Assembly (NCBI GenBank): GCA_030248065.1
Contig: JASAMV010008390.1
Coordinates: forward strand, 1 to 64,000
Direction: 5' to 3'
DNA from: Rhynchonema sp. JSB1_4
Taxonomy: Eukaryota; Nematoda; Chromadorea; Monhysterida; Xyalidae
DNA: 64,000 bases
The position numbers and the translations under genes were made by a program. Numbering within the stretch: the first letter of the stretch is position 1; every line of letters begins with the position of its first letter. The notes under the pieces were generated by a model. That model worked only from the letters and a program-made list of their open reading frames with translations, searched no databases and had not been told where the DNA came from. Positions 31,901 through 44,508 of this stretch are shown here, one piece after another.

Positions 31901-34900
31901 CTCCAACTTATTTATACGATTTCATAAAACTATACTTCTGCTGACTGAGACAAGCATTTGTCACAATTTGCAACATGATGCGCATCTCCCCGTCGACTCA
32001 CCCCTCATCCCCCGTGAATCTGTTTGACATGGCGCACTTTGTGCCCGGACTCCCCCTATTTTGGCAAGTACAGAAAAAATGACTGGTGACTGGCTTGAGA
32101 TGACAGACCACCTCCATGAAAGTTTGGACTGCGTGCAGAACGTATTTTAGTGAACGGTCATTGTGTTTTGAAAATTGTGTTGATGAAAATATTCCACTCT
32201 AAGTTTGTTGTGGGTGGCGTTTTCGGCGTTTTCATCGAAAGCAGTCATAATATCCTAAGTTCCCCAAGTTCAAAACATGATATCTCAGACTTTCGTATAC
32301 ATATTTGTTCTTTGAAAATCACCCGCCTCACTGAATTAAAGCCGTGCGTGGAGCGACAATGTTTGTTTGTGGTTGAAATTGACGGCCCGTCCGGTCACGC
32401 ACAAAGTGCCGCTTTGAAAATGCCAACATAATTGTGCACATTTACTGTTTTGTGCTCATTTTTGCAAAGTCCAAACAAACACACACCAATAGCATCTGCG
32501 TCAGCTCAGGCTTGCAGCTGAGATAAATTGAAATTGCGTTTGCGGCCAAGCTGTGGGTTCGTCTGTTTGGGATTGGTATGGGATGGATAGAAGTAAAAAT
32601 TATGGGTACAAATTTTGCATTAGGAACACACAATACAGCCAAGTACCCAACTAAGAGGATCCACTTGCCCAACCCATCGGGGACCTGGACTCAAACGCAC
32701 AAGCTGATACTGATCGCGGGCTGGTCGAGCTGATCGCTGGCTTGTGTGTTCATGTTTGTGTTCAACTGATGCTTCGTTCCGGCCAGACTGTAACTGAAAC
32801 TGACTTTTGTTGTGTCGGGTTGTTTGTGATGGGTTCCGCTTCTACTACACCTGTTAGGCACCAGTATTTGGCATTTGTGGACCCAAAATTTTGTGTACGC
32901 ATTTTCCGTGTTGCGTTTTTGACAGATTTTGCAACATGAACATGCCCATCTATACCGCATGGACAAGACTGTTGTTTGCATTCAAGTCTTGCAACTTTGT
33001 GTTCAATGAGCTTGTTCAGCTGCTCGATCGCTGGCTGTCCTTTCGATCGCGGTCATGTCAAACGCTGGAACATTCTGTTCACGTGAAGTATGCGTCTGTT
33101 CTGACCGGATTACTGCTATATAAGCAAAAATTTTAAATTCATATTCAATCATATTCGCAAACATCTGCTCTGGTTTCAACCGATAACCAAACCTACCCAC
33201 CATCCAAAACCAGGCCGCCGAAAAAACAGTCCAAAACCGCGCGAAAATCATTTTTATGATTACTTCTGTCCTTATCTCTTGCTCTCAAACCAACAAATGA
33301 TTCTGATTCATCCAAGGGCGTATATGTATAGCGGCTTAACCCGGCGCACACAAAAAAGTCTCATGATTTTAAATTCTGTTGAATGCCAGTGTCCGTGCTT
33401 ATCAGCAAACCCGACAACAAAAATCATGAAAAACAGAAAAACATGCGCAATGTTCAACAGCCGAATGCTTTTCATGAGATCCCTCACTCCCAGCTTGGAA
33501 CACAAAGCTGAAAATTTTGTGCTATTACCGTAGTTTCTTCCTTGTTTCAAGACTCGAGTTGACTTGCAGATGGTTTATGTTCACTAAAACGCTCAGTTAC
33601 ATACCAATCGTACTAAAATAGTGTTTCTTTTGATCACAATTTTGTATTTTGGTTATTTTGTATTTTGTATAGTCACACCCTGAGGCTCCTTTTTATTAGC
33701 GAAAGAAAAATAGCGGCTTCTCCAGCAACCCAATCATGTTGATACAACACAGGTGTCGTAAGAAAACATACCCGGTACCCCGATTATTCGCAAGCCGATG
33801 TGTACGAAGGTACCCAAAATTGCCAGACGCTCTGAGTCCCACTAACCGTAACCGGGGCGCACGATTTTTTCATGGTGTTCATGCGTAAAGTGCATGTGGC
33901 TTCCAAGAGACCACTGCATCTGTTCCGCAAAATTATAAAATGGGTTTCGCACGCACAGCGCCGTGCCAGTCGCTGGACGAAAGCAAAATCCGGGAAATTG
34001 AAATTCTTCAGTACCATAAAACCGCTGGTTCCATTTCGTTGCCAGCTGCGCCCAACACTTCGAATATTCAAATAATGCAAATATTTGAAACTCGCAACAT
34101 TGCATTTCCGTTTTTTGGAACCAATTCGATGCACTTTGTGGACCACGCACTCGTGCTATTTTCAAGAAGAACATCACACACGGTTCCATGATCGTTTCAC
34201 AATCGCTGTAATGATATCCGAATTGGTAATTTTGCTTCGTATCAACGCTATATTCATACGCTCAGTCGGTCAGGCAGGGTTGGGCAAAAAACGTTTTTTT
34301 TTCAAAAAACCGTTTTTTTTTAAAAAAAAACTTTTTAAAAACACCCCCAGAGAAAATATGCTCCCAAAAAGTTGGAAACGCTCATGTTGGAAAAAAACGG
34401 AAAAAAATTCTATTTCAGCAAAAAAAAACTAACCTGCATCAGGTAGCCAACTATGCCGGTAAATCATCACTGAAAGTCAAACTCCGTATATAGACGTATC
34501 TCGGCAAAGTAAAAATTGGTCAAAAATTTTTTGAAAAAAATGGGACAAAAAATTGATTTTCCTTGATAATCAGGGTACTTTCCCTGAAAAATCAGGGAAA
34601 ATCAAGGAAATTCAGGATTTTAAAAAAACGAAAAACGACCCAGGCGTTTTTTTTAAAAAAAACGTCGTTTTTTTAAGAAAAAAACGCCGTCGTTTTTTTT
34701 GCCCAACCCTGCGGTCAGGTACATTGGTATACAGGTTTCGTATATAAATACTTCGTTACTCAGGACATTGCACCTGCTTTAGCCCTACAGTATCTCCCAG
34801 TACGACGATCAGATTGGTGCTTGGTTGTTCCAATCAAGTTAGACCACCACATTCATTAGATGAACGCTATTCCTAATTTCAGCCACAAGAGGATTTTCCT

Positions 34901-37900
34901 ATTTCGTTGTGTCCTCGTGGCCCGAACTGCTCTGACTTGCTGAGCGCAAGACGTTATGTATGCATTGTATGTATGTAGGTATAATACCCACCTAAGGTCC
35001 ATCGGCATATAATAAATGTTCTGCAGCTGCAGAAGTCTTGTTAATGAAAAATGTTCTCTGACTGAACTTCGCTCACTGTACATTTTCTAAATTACATCAG
35101 TTGTTGGCTTGAGCCATGCGCTTGAACCTACCTAGAATAGAAGGCAGTATCTCAGTGCGGCCACATAAACCTCTCGGTGTAATGTCATTCATGCTTTAGT
35201 GTTCACTAATTCAAGCCCTCTCATTCCCTGGACCATACATACATACCTGTAAGCTTAGAGGTGGCCACAGACCAAGGCTTAGGTATGGGTATGGACGGTG
35301 GCTTAAACCAGCGGAAGCGGCAATGTTTCTTTTCATTAATTGCGGCCACTGCAACCATCTGTGCACCGATGTATGAACTGAATTCATGCATCTCTTGATT
35401 AAACGAGTACTGCTAGGAATGTCGTTGAATTCGGAACACGGGACCGAAGCATGATTCATACTGAAGGTACTAATTGGGTATCGATGGTCAAGTGCTTTTG
35501 TTGAACCCCCTTGAAGCAAGGCGCTTTTTGCCTATTCATGCGGCATGGTTCTTTGTTTGGTGGCCGCTTTTATTGGCAGTGGTTTTGATTCGTTGGTAAT
35601 AAGTGAACGCGGAGACAAATGTTCCAACGCCCATGTTGGGACTGTGTTTTTGAAGGGCATGTTTTCACGATAACTGGACTTTGAGTGACAAAGCATGTGC
35701 GCATGTACTAATCGCGATGTGGAATGATCATCGCCTGAGCAGAGTTCAGCAATCGGATGACGTGGTGTTTCGCTCCCTTTGTGCGCAAAATATAAATGAC
35801 TCACCTCTTTTTTCGGTGAGTGTTTGCGTGCACACCTGTCCGAAGTCTGGGTGTTTCATGCGTTTGCTTAGTCACATATAAGTACACGCAGTATTTGCCC
35901 TTTTCAAAATGTTTTGAACCCGATGCAATTTTCGGGCGTTATGGTTTCTCGACCTGCCAGACGGTGGCAAAGCTATAAAATATGTGGGTGCGTACCTTAT
36001 TGTTGGTGCTTCAGTGAACACTGTTTTGACTTTTTAGTCAGTTATCACTCAAGGAGCAAATCATAACATAACTTTACATTTTAATGGCTTTTGCTATGAT
36101 CATAAGCCTTTCAAATGTTTGGATAAAAAAACTTGTCATGTTTTCAACGCGCATCCTCTGCGGGCCGGTTTCAATTTTCCCATGCCACATTTGAGGTCAG
36201 TTACTTTTGCACCTTTCGTGAAAGAAAGAGCCGTCAAAGGACCCCCCATAAATTTTGTGCATCTTTCTGACACAATGGCGTATGTGCACGCTCAGGCGCC
36301 TTTGAAATGTGCCACATCATTACCGTAAAATATATCTATTCGATTGTTTATATTGTATCATACCTGCATGTGATGTGTGCATGAATCAGGGTCCGGGTGT
36401 TGGGCCCGGTGCTGTCTGATCAAGATAAAATTTCAAACGGGGCCCAATTTGGGGTGCCAATTGATATTAGAAACCGATACAAGGCGTAAAAAATGTGCAA
36501 TATCGTCATAATGGTGCCCCCAGGTGTGGCTGAGTACATTTTTGAGGTGCACTAAAGGTGAGGTCCCTAATTTCATTTCTGGATCATTGTTGAACTCAGC
36601 AATTCCGCATCATGGACCCAACCAGTCTACGTGCACCTTGCATGATAAGGGTACAATCCAATTGCAGTGTCTTCGTTTGGTAATGTGCCTCCATCATCAG
36701 TCTTCGTCAACGCACCTGCTGTGTGTGTGTCTCGGCGTGGGGCTTGGTGCATCGCTATTTTGGTGGTGCCTCTGTCTGTCAAATTTCCTCTGTCTATTTT
36801 TTCCTTCCTGTTGTCTTCCTCTACACTCTGATTGGACATGGCGCTCTTTTTGGGCACTACAGCTATTCGTGACCTGCGACCCGTGATGTTTCACAGATAT
36901 CGTGCTAGCATTTGTGATGTGTCATGCGAAGCTGTTGGTCAACAAGGAGTTCAAGCCCCGTGTTTTAGCCATTGTGAGAAGCGTACTCACGAAAAACATC
37001 AGGTTGATTTATGGCGTGGATACCCATAGCACCCACAAAACATAAATCTTAATCGATGGAGCCCAATTAGCGCAGTACCCCCGTGCGCGCGTGTGTTTGC
37101 ATTGTTTGTGGCGTGGGTTTGTGTCCGTCGTCCACTTGTGCGTGCATTATGTTGGTTTTGGGTTTGGCCCCATCCGCAGGTTGTGTCCCGTTGTTGTCAC
37201 AAAAATAATGCGCTTTGCCTTTTGTTGTGGTGTTCCACGACTCCGAAATGCTTATTCTGCCTACATCTTATGTTTGGGGACACATACTGAGCTTTGGTTT
37301 TGGTCGCGTCTTCTGCTAACACGTACGTGCGCAGGTTCGTTTACTCTCCTTCATGCTTGCGTTGGCTAAATAACAAAAGCAAACGCGCGATAGACGACAA
37401 CATTGTGGAACGAGTTTCACCAACAAGCTCATTATTGTGTGTTCAACGTCTCGTATTTTGCCTTTTCAACATCTTGTCTATCGATGGATGTTTTCCGGTG
37501 TTTTGGTATCGTTTTTTAGTTTGGGTGTCTTTTGTCTGATACCACAGAGCAATCGAAACCACACATCTTTTTTTGTAAAAAAGCACAAACCTTTCAGCAG
37601 TGCATTCGCGGTTCGTTGTTCTCTTTTTGCGTCATGCTCTGTTGCTTAAAACAAATTGGTTTCTGTCGCTTTGCAACCCAGCCGCCGGTGGAGGACGCTA
37701 ATTTTTCTCTTGAGACCTTGTGGCGCGTCTCTCGCTGTCTGTCCATTGTTGCACTGTTTCTCTTATTTATTCCTTTCCCATTCTTTTTTTTGAGATCATC
37801 AGCAGTGTTGCAGTTTTGTTTTAGGACCAACCGTACGTTCCGACTTCTGCACCGCAAATTTCAAAACCATCGGCCTGTACCCAACTTGTCCCCAAATCTG

Positions 37901-40900
37901 CGAACACCGCCCGGATGCCGGCCCTTCAGTGTTTCGCAAATTTTCAATCCCTTGAGATTTCGAGCTTCAGCTGCTTGTTCTTTCTTATAGCGCTGTGCTT
38001 CACTTTTTGAGCGAGTGAGAAAGTGATCAAGTTTGGTTGGAACATGTTGAACTTCTGGCAGAAATCCCGATGGTAGACGTTCAGAGCTGAGATAAGATGA
38101 TCATCAGTTGTGTACCCAAAGTTTGTGCACTTTAGGTCCATTACATACCTGTGTTGCATTCCCAATCCCAACACCCGAAGACAAGACGACACTGACCAAT
38201 AATTACAGCGTGCGAAATCCACTTTATCTCATGTACGATAGCAAACGCAATTTTCGATTTCGCCAATCATAATGCATTGCAATTGCGCGTGCTGTCACAG
38301 TGATTATCATTCAATTCGTGATTTCATCGATGATTTATTGGGTGCAAATGGTGCTGTTGGTATATGTATTATGTTATTTAAATCCACGTATACTTAAGAA
38401 AATTGTGACATGATCACCAAGGCAAGTCCCAAACGCTGTAATCTTATGTGCGTGCAGCCCAGAATTACGAAAGTTCCAAGGAAAAGGTCATCAAAGTTTG
38501 GTCGATTTAGCAAATCAAGCGTAAAACATCTATCTTTCTCATCAGCTCTTTGCCTGGCGCTATCACAAAAAGCTGAAGCTCCGATCTGGGGATCCAATAA
38601 ACACATCGTTGCCCTAAATCACCACACCTAGACTTCACAGACAATTTCGGGTCACATGAAAACAGCGCGGTACTTGTGTGCCACCTGCCGCTTATGTACT
38701 GTCGAGATTTGTGGGTTTTGGTCAGTTTTATCTTTAGTGACTGATGTCCCTATTTTTGTAAGTTCCGATTCCAATTTCGTGTTCAAGAACAGAACGTGTT
38801 TGATGTTTTGGTGCCGGACCGGGAACCAGTTGTTGCACACATTTAGTGCATTATTTATTGTGCGGAACAGAATTTTCACCCGCCTACCCAATAAACTGTA
38901 CGTGTGTACAACTAACGATAAGATAAGTGATTCGAAATAGTTTACCGCAATTTAGAATTTGGTGTTATGGGAGATAGCGGTTTAATCCGCTGACATGCAC
39001 ATAATCTGGGTGCACGTTCATGCACTGCTGCACGCCCTATTTCATGTTTATATCTTCCCCCCTCCGAGTTGTAACCAATCAATTCTGACAAATTTTAGCT
39101 GTGGTCAGTTGATTTTAAAAATTGTTGAAATCTTTCTAGTCAACTCGTAAGCATGTGAGTCTTCAGCCACTACATCATGATCGAGTGCTAACGTGCGTTT
39201 CAAATTCGAAAATCATGCTTGCGTTTTTTCGCAAGGCAGTTCAAATTGTCCTTGACGGCCATTTTCGAACGCTTCATAATTCGATCATTTGTGTTTCTTG
39301 GGATTTGAAAATTTTGTTATTGGTATTGTTTGCCGAGTCAGTGTACTCAATATTTCAATAAATCTCGAGCACTGTCTCGAGCGACAAACTTTCGCGAGGC
39401 AGAACGATTTTATTTTATCCACTTTTGTGTCATGCCATCTGTGATCATATCGATTGATCATGCTTGTTTATTGCGTTGCGCATGTTTCGCACGAATTGTT
39501 GCGTTATTACGTGCTAGTGCACCTAAAAACGCTCACCGTTCTTACATATATATTTATATTTGCTGTATTTCACATTTTACTGCATATTTGGCACGTTTAG
39601 CATGACGATGTCTGTTTAGTCACTGATGTTTCAGTGCTCGTGCATATTGTTAGTATAACTGATAAAACATTTTTGCCAGGTACTGCTTGCTTATTGAATT
39701 TTTATATGATCCACTGGCTCCGTTTTTTTCCCATATACTGGGAGTGAATGAAAAACAGGACTCTCATTATAATTATTATTTTTGTCCGATTTTGATAATG
39801 CGCGCTGCGACTGCGAATCCCAACGGGAGGTCTGTATACATGTGGAAAAACTCTTGGATGCATGTCAGATTGCACATGTACGTATACATCTAACGGCTTC
39901 AATATCACAATTTTCACCTTTTGATGCTGAATGCCAACCCTCCTGCCTGCCAGATCAGGGTGGGGTCCGTTCCTTTGTCGGTATTCGTGATCGTGGTGCA
40001 TATGCACGCATATGGTTGCATATCTGTGCATTCTATCTGCCTTGCTGACGGGCTTGTCAACGCGCTTGTAATTCTGAAGGCCGCACATCACCTCACTGCG
40101 TGCATGTGCATTCGTCTCTCATCACGTCGTTTTTTGGGTACAACTTTGGTTCCGTTCGGGTACTCTAGGCAGCTTTGGTTGCAACTGCACCTCCACCAAC
40201 TAGGAGACCCCTCCCTGTACCTGTGACTTGACTTGACTGTTCAGTATGTACATACATGCCAGTCATAATGCATATGTCTATCTTGCATATGTTTTACATG
40301 TGCACTGTACGTAGACACACGCGCTTGGCACATGCACACACATGCATGCACAGGCACGGTGTCTACTGCTACCGCGCAGTGTTGTGTTCCTGGGCTGACT
40401 ATGGCTGGCTGGCTATGTCACGCTGGAGAAAAAACAGTAGCTCACTGTGGTGTATACGTACATAATGTGCACACCAGTCCTGTGATATCACCATGCGCAA
40501 CTATTGACAACATCTATCCACTATCATACTCTGAGCTCTGAACGCCCGTATATTTTTCTCAGTTTCCCCTCCTCTCTGGAGCTGTCCCTGTCCCTGTACG
40601 TGAGTGTGTTTTTGACTATTGCCTGGCATTAGCTGCAATGAGCCCCATCCCGCCCAGCCAAGCCAGACACATGCAGCAACTAACAACGTTTATTTTGTGC
40701 GCAATATATTGAATAACGCGCATGGGGATGCTCTTTGACAGTGACAGCGTTGGATATACATATATTACGCGGCATTAAACGTTTTTTGTGCTGGTACCTA
40801 CAACTTTCACATAACATCGTTCTTTCATTATACAATACATCTGATGATTTTCAGCTACCGCTATGCGGCCAGCTTACTACCCACTCCACGTGTAGTACTA

Positions 40901-42275
40901 CTGGAGTAGCCCATTCCGCAGCAAACCGGGCTTTGTTATATCTTCCATCACCGTGAAGCTATTATCTGAGAGCGAGAGCTTTCGAACCATTGTTTAGACT
41001 CTTTAAGTGGATTTTTCAATTTTTTGACTGCACTGTGTGTACATTTATGACTAAGCGCTACTTTTGGCGTTGCTTTACAGATTTTCAATATACATTTGCG
41101 AAGACAAGAGGGACGGATTTTCACATTATCTTTAGCATATTTCAACATGCTTATTTCAGTGCAGCCATAGCAGCTGTACCACTCAGCTTTTGCTGAAGAT
41201 CTGAATTTTTCAAATCGAAAAATGTCCCATAGCAATTTACGATGACTAATAGCTTACCTGAAAATCATCTATCATTGTCAAGCGGCAAATCAGTTGATAT
41301 GTCAAAACTCATAAACTTTTACCTCACCTACTGTTCGCGTTCGACAATACAAAGTTTTACTTATCGGACTGATTTTAAAATCGCCCATTCTAACTGTGTA
41401 CGCTTCAGTGGTGGTTTTAAGTACCGACGGGCGTAAATGCCCCAGAAACACAGTTTAACGCCTCGGAACAACACCACGAACCGCTCATGTCATTATATGA
41501 TGTCACCGTCATCACACACAACTTGGGTGTCTGTGGGTCTGGTTGAAGCATAGTATATTCGTGTTCTCTTCCGTGTCTGTACCTCATAATTAAAGTGCAG
41601 CAGGATGCCATACTTGTGCTGCTGGCGTAATATCAGTGTTACGACGACGCTCCCTCCATCCTGTATAATGTTGTTGCCCCCGACAAGCCACCCCGGCACG
41701 GCTTAGTGCTGCAAAATGTGTTCGGGCCAGCAGAGAACCCTGGGTTGATTGATGTCGCTCTACCTTATAGCTGGCATCATTCTGCAGCAGCCAGCTAGCT
41801 AAACGAGGCTTTTGGAATTTTCTGCTGTGCGAGCGCCTCTTCTCGCGCGGCAACCAGACATTTTACTACACGAACACAAACGGTAATCTTATGTTTCATT
41901 CACGTGTTCGTAGATTTTGAAACACGAATTGCATTATATTCGGGTTCGACACTTGCTTCTGCCTACTAATGTCGAAATCTTTTCAATTCCTGAGCAGTTT
42001 TATACGCGCATCTTATCCTATCCAGTTCAAGTTTTCTCATCATGAGACGCGTGGCATGTGAAAGACATTTCAAGCTTGAGCCCAATGTGCTTTCCCAAGA
42101 TTTTAAGCCGGCGTAGCAAATTCGCATAAATACTGTACTTCAAGCATGTTCATGGTCTAATCCATGGATAGGTATGTATGTATGTAGGTATAGTCTTTCC
42201 TTATTATATTGGCCCAAACACCGACTCAACGTGCGATCCAGTTGCTCCTAGCTAAGGTCGAAATTGTGCGATTCA
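28984..42275. other. Long stretch without supported genes
   Basis: Thirteen kilobases of moderately AT-rich sequence. Open frames are short, overlap on both strands and show no domain, splice-site or codon pattern I can support. The only defined elements are the hAT insertion at 34275-34711 and simple repeats such as GTATGTATGTAGGTAT near 34970. It may contain unrecognised non-coding RNA, distal regulatory sequence or upstream parts of the adhesion gene. Confidence 0.5.
34275..34711. mobile_element. hAT-like element (CAGGGTTGGGCAAAAAACG family)
   Basis: A 437-bp element with ends CAGGGTTGGGCAAAAAACG and GTTTTTTTTGCCCAACCCTG and a perfect 8-bp target duplication CGGTCAGG at 34267-34274 and 34712-34719. 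Unlike the other hAT elements here it is A/T-run rich and lacks both G/C tracts and the GC palindrome. It represents a separate family. Confidence 0.93.
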
Positions 42276-42413
42276 CCTTGACAATGCAAAGAAAGAGAAA
42301 TCAGACGTCACACGCCACGTAAAAAGCCGGCGCACGAAACAATGTTTCAGGCTTCTGGTGACGTTGGCAGCGTGCATGTCACGTGTGATTTCTCTTTCTT
42401 TGCATTTTCAAGG
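42276..42413. repeat. Short inverted repeat
   Basis: CCTTGACAATGCAAAGAAAG at the left is complementary, with one gap, to CTTTCTTTGCATTTTCAAGG at the right; the inner parts (GTCACACG... / ...CACGTGTGA, and GTTTCAGGC nearby) are partly paired. About 138 bp. It could be a small foldback element or a structured regulatory site; no target duplication was found. Confidence 0.6.
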
Positions 42414-43001
42414 GGAGTCGTGGACTTTCGCCCTTAGCCAGGAGTTGGCTTACAACGTTGACACGGCTTCCTTTGACTCGCATAAAAAGGAAATACTATA
42501 CAAAGTCTTAGGTTTTCATCTGAACACGCAGTGCATAACTGTTGGAGCGGTCGTTGTTGAGTCAGGAAACTCCCTGCCACCGCCATGTGTGCACATGCAC
42601 ATACAGCAGAAAGCAGCACGCAACTTCCGTTTTTGCGAGCTCGTACGCTGTGTGTGACGGTGTGTGCTCATGAGCCAGACAACTATTATTTCCAAGTTCT
42701 TTTGCCTTTTGCTACATTTTCTATCATTCTACAGCTTTCTTTAGCTATACATAATATGCGGTGTTTTCAGCTAAATGTGGTCTTGTGTTTTGAGCTACAT
42801 ACTGCTTTGAAGACAAATTCTCTGATCATAACAACAATCGGATCAGACCTGCTTAACTTCGGGTCGAATTACCGGACAACAAATTTTCAGCATTAGCCAC
42901 AAAGAAGGCCGTGTTCAGCTCTTCTGGGATCAAGTTGACCCATCAGTCATTTGTTGCTGTTGCCCTCTTTCAACTTTTGCCCCCCGCAGTCACCGTCCCA
43001 A

Positions 43002-43427
43002 ATGATGTATACCACCAAGTGGCTGTTTATTATTTGCGTATCAGTTTCCATTCGTGTCGGGGATGCACATTCAACCAAATCCAGTTGCAATAAAACATCT
43101 GTAAACGACGTGATTATTACTGTACATCTATTCTGTGGCTGCTGCCGGCGGGGTGTCAAACACACAGAGAGAGACACACTCCAAATGTGCGACTGTCTCT
43201 GTCAAGTATCAAATTTCGAATCAAAAAATGCACCGCACCATCGCGCAGTGCACTCAAGGCAAACCAGTTGTCGGTGTTTAGTGCGTGTGAGGCTTGTGCT
43301 AATGCTGTTTCTTGCTTGTCAGTTATGTTTTGCAATCGGACATACAGAAATGCGCTCTGCCCCCAGACTGCGGCCAACTGTGCGTACGTGCGTTGGAGTT
43401 TCTGAACTAACTGTGATTTGCGTTTGA
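43002..43427 (+). CDS. Uncertain: small Cys-rich frame with a signal-peptide-like start
   Basis: An uninterrupted frame of about 141 codons starts with two Met codons in a favourable A-rich context. It begins MMYTTKWLFIICVSVS, which resembles a secretion signal, followed by a Cys- and Arg-rich region with a second hydrophobic patch. No family is recognised. Alternatively only the first 33 codons are an exon, ending at a GTAAAC donor near 43101. The composition could also be chance; treat as a candidate only. Confidence 0.2.
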   Translation: MMYTTKWLFIICVSVSIRVGDAHSTKSSCNKTSVNDVIITVHLFCGCCRRGVKHTERDTLQMCDCLCQVSNFESKNAPHHRAVHSRQTSCRCLVRVRLVLMLFLACQLCFAIGHTEMRSAPRLRPTVRTCVGVSELTVICV

Positions 43428-43475
43428 TTTGATGGTGTTTGCGTTTTCATTGAAATTCGTTCCGTGATTATGCAG

Positions 43476-43604
43476 AACTACTTTTTTCGATGACATTTCT
43501 GTTCGCAACATTGATCCCGGTCATCCGGAATCACTACAACTTGTTCCTCCACGGAGCGGCAAATTTGAAATCATGCTCGCGCTCGCTAATTTCTTTTTCA
43601 TTAG
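43476..43604 (+). CDS. Uncertain: isolated exon-like segment
   Basis: After an acceptor (TGATTATGCAG) one frame reads 43 residues of ordinary protein composition, including NIDPGHPESLQLVPPRSGKF. A possible donor GTAATT lies at 43605. Codon use looks coding rather than repeat-derived. Partners before and after were not identified, and it is upstream of the adhesion gene's first recognised exon. It may belong to an unrecognised gene or to an alternative 5' part of the adhesion gene. Confidence 0.25.
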
Positions 43605-43805
43605 GTAATTTCTTTGTTTTTTTCGTGTCTTATTGGTTGGTTGGTAATGGTAATTTTATTTTCTTTTTGACTGACGGTTCTTTTTCTTTTCTTTCATCAA
43701 AGCGAGGTAGAAAATTTTAATTATTTTGTGCTTTCCCAGAGAATATCAACGATGCATTTTTTTAACTTTTTTTACAATCTCCATCTGATTTCATTTACCG
43801 GCAAG

Positions 43806-44258
43806 CAGTGTTGGAGGTGGGGGGGGGGGTAGCCCCCCCAGTACAGTAGGTATCCCCCCTCGCCTGGTACAGTAGGTATCCCCCCCGATGTTTGGCATGG
43901 TACAGTAGGTATCCCCCCCGATTTTCACCCCGGTACAGTAGGTATCCCCCCCCGATTTTGCCCCAAAAGTGCCAATTTTTGACCAAAATGGCCGAAATTA
44001 GTGCAAAATCAGTGTTTTTTACCTCAAATTACCCGAAATTCGCGCGCTACGCGCGCAAATACTACGTTTTCACACGATTCCACACATAATAAACACATAA
44101 AAAATTTTCACCCCAAAACCTACCCCCCCCCACCCCCCCCCCACCCCCCCCTAGGTACTACATAACCCCCCAGGCCATCGGCTCTGGTACAGTAGGTATC
44201 CCCCCTCTCCGAGCGCGGTACAGTAGGTATCCCCCCCTCCAGAGTACCTCCAACACTG
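43806..44258. mobile_element. hAT-like element (CAGTGTTGGAGG family), complete copy
   Basis: A 453-bp element with ends CAGTGTTGGAGGTGGGG and AGTACCTCCAACACTG and a perfect 8-bp target duplication CCGGCAAG at 43798-43805 and 44259-44266. GTACAGTAGGTATCCCCCC is repeated at both sides. The central palindrome CGCGCGCTACGCGCG is near 44040. It lies 250 bp upstream of the adhesion gene's start codon. Confidence 0.93.
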
Positions 44259-44508
44259 CCGGCAAGGCCAAATCTTTTCAGCCAGTGCAGCCGACTTTCG
44301 CTCTTCGATTTTCGTGGCTGTGCAATTCCAGTAAGAGCAGTTGTCTTGTGCATTTGATCAGCCTTCAGCCAAGAAGCCGAGTCCGTCTGGCTCTGGTAAA
44401 GTTAAACAATACGAATTGCAAAGTGCAAACTGACTGAAGGAATCAAATCAAATCAAAAAACAAAAAGATCGAAACGAAACGACAATCAATTCGAATTTCG
44501 AATTCGCC

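Noticed and set aside
33784..34191. Overlapping frames on both strands near 33.8-34.2 kb
   Set aside because: No domain or splice support; both strands are open by chance.
37532..37990. Plus-strand frame of 152 codons
   Set aside because: Phe/Cys/Ser-rich composition typical of translated T-rich non-coding DNA.
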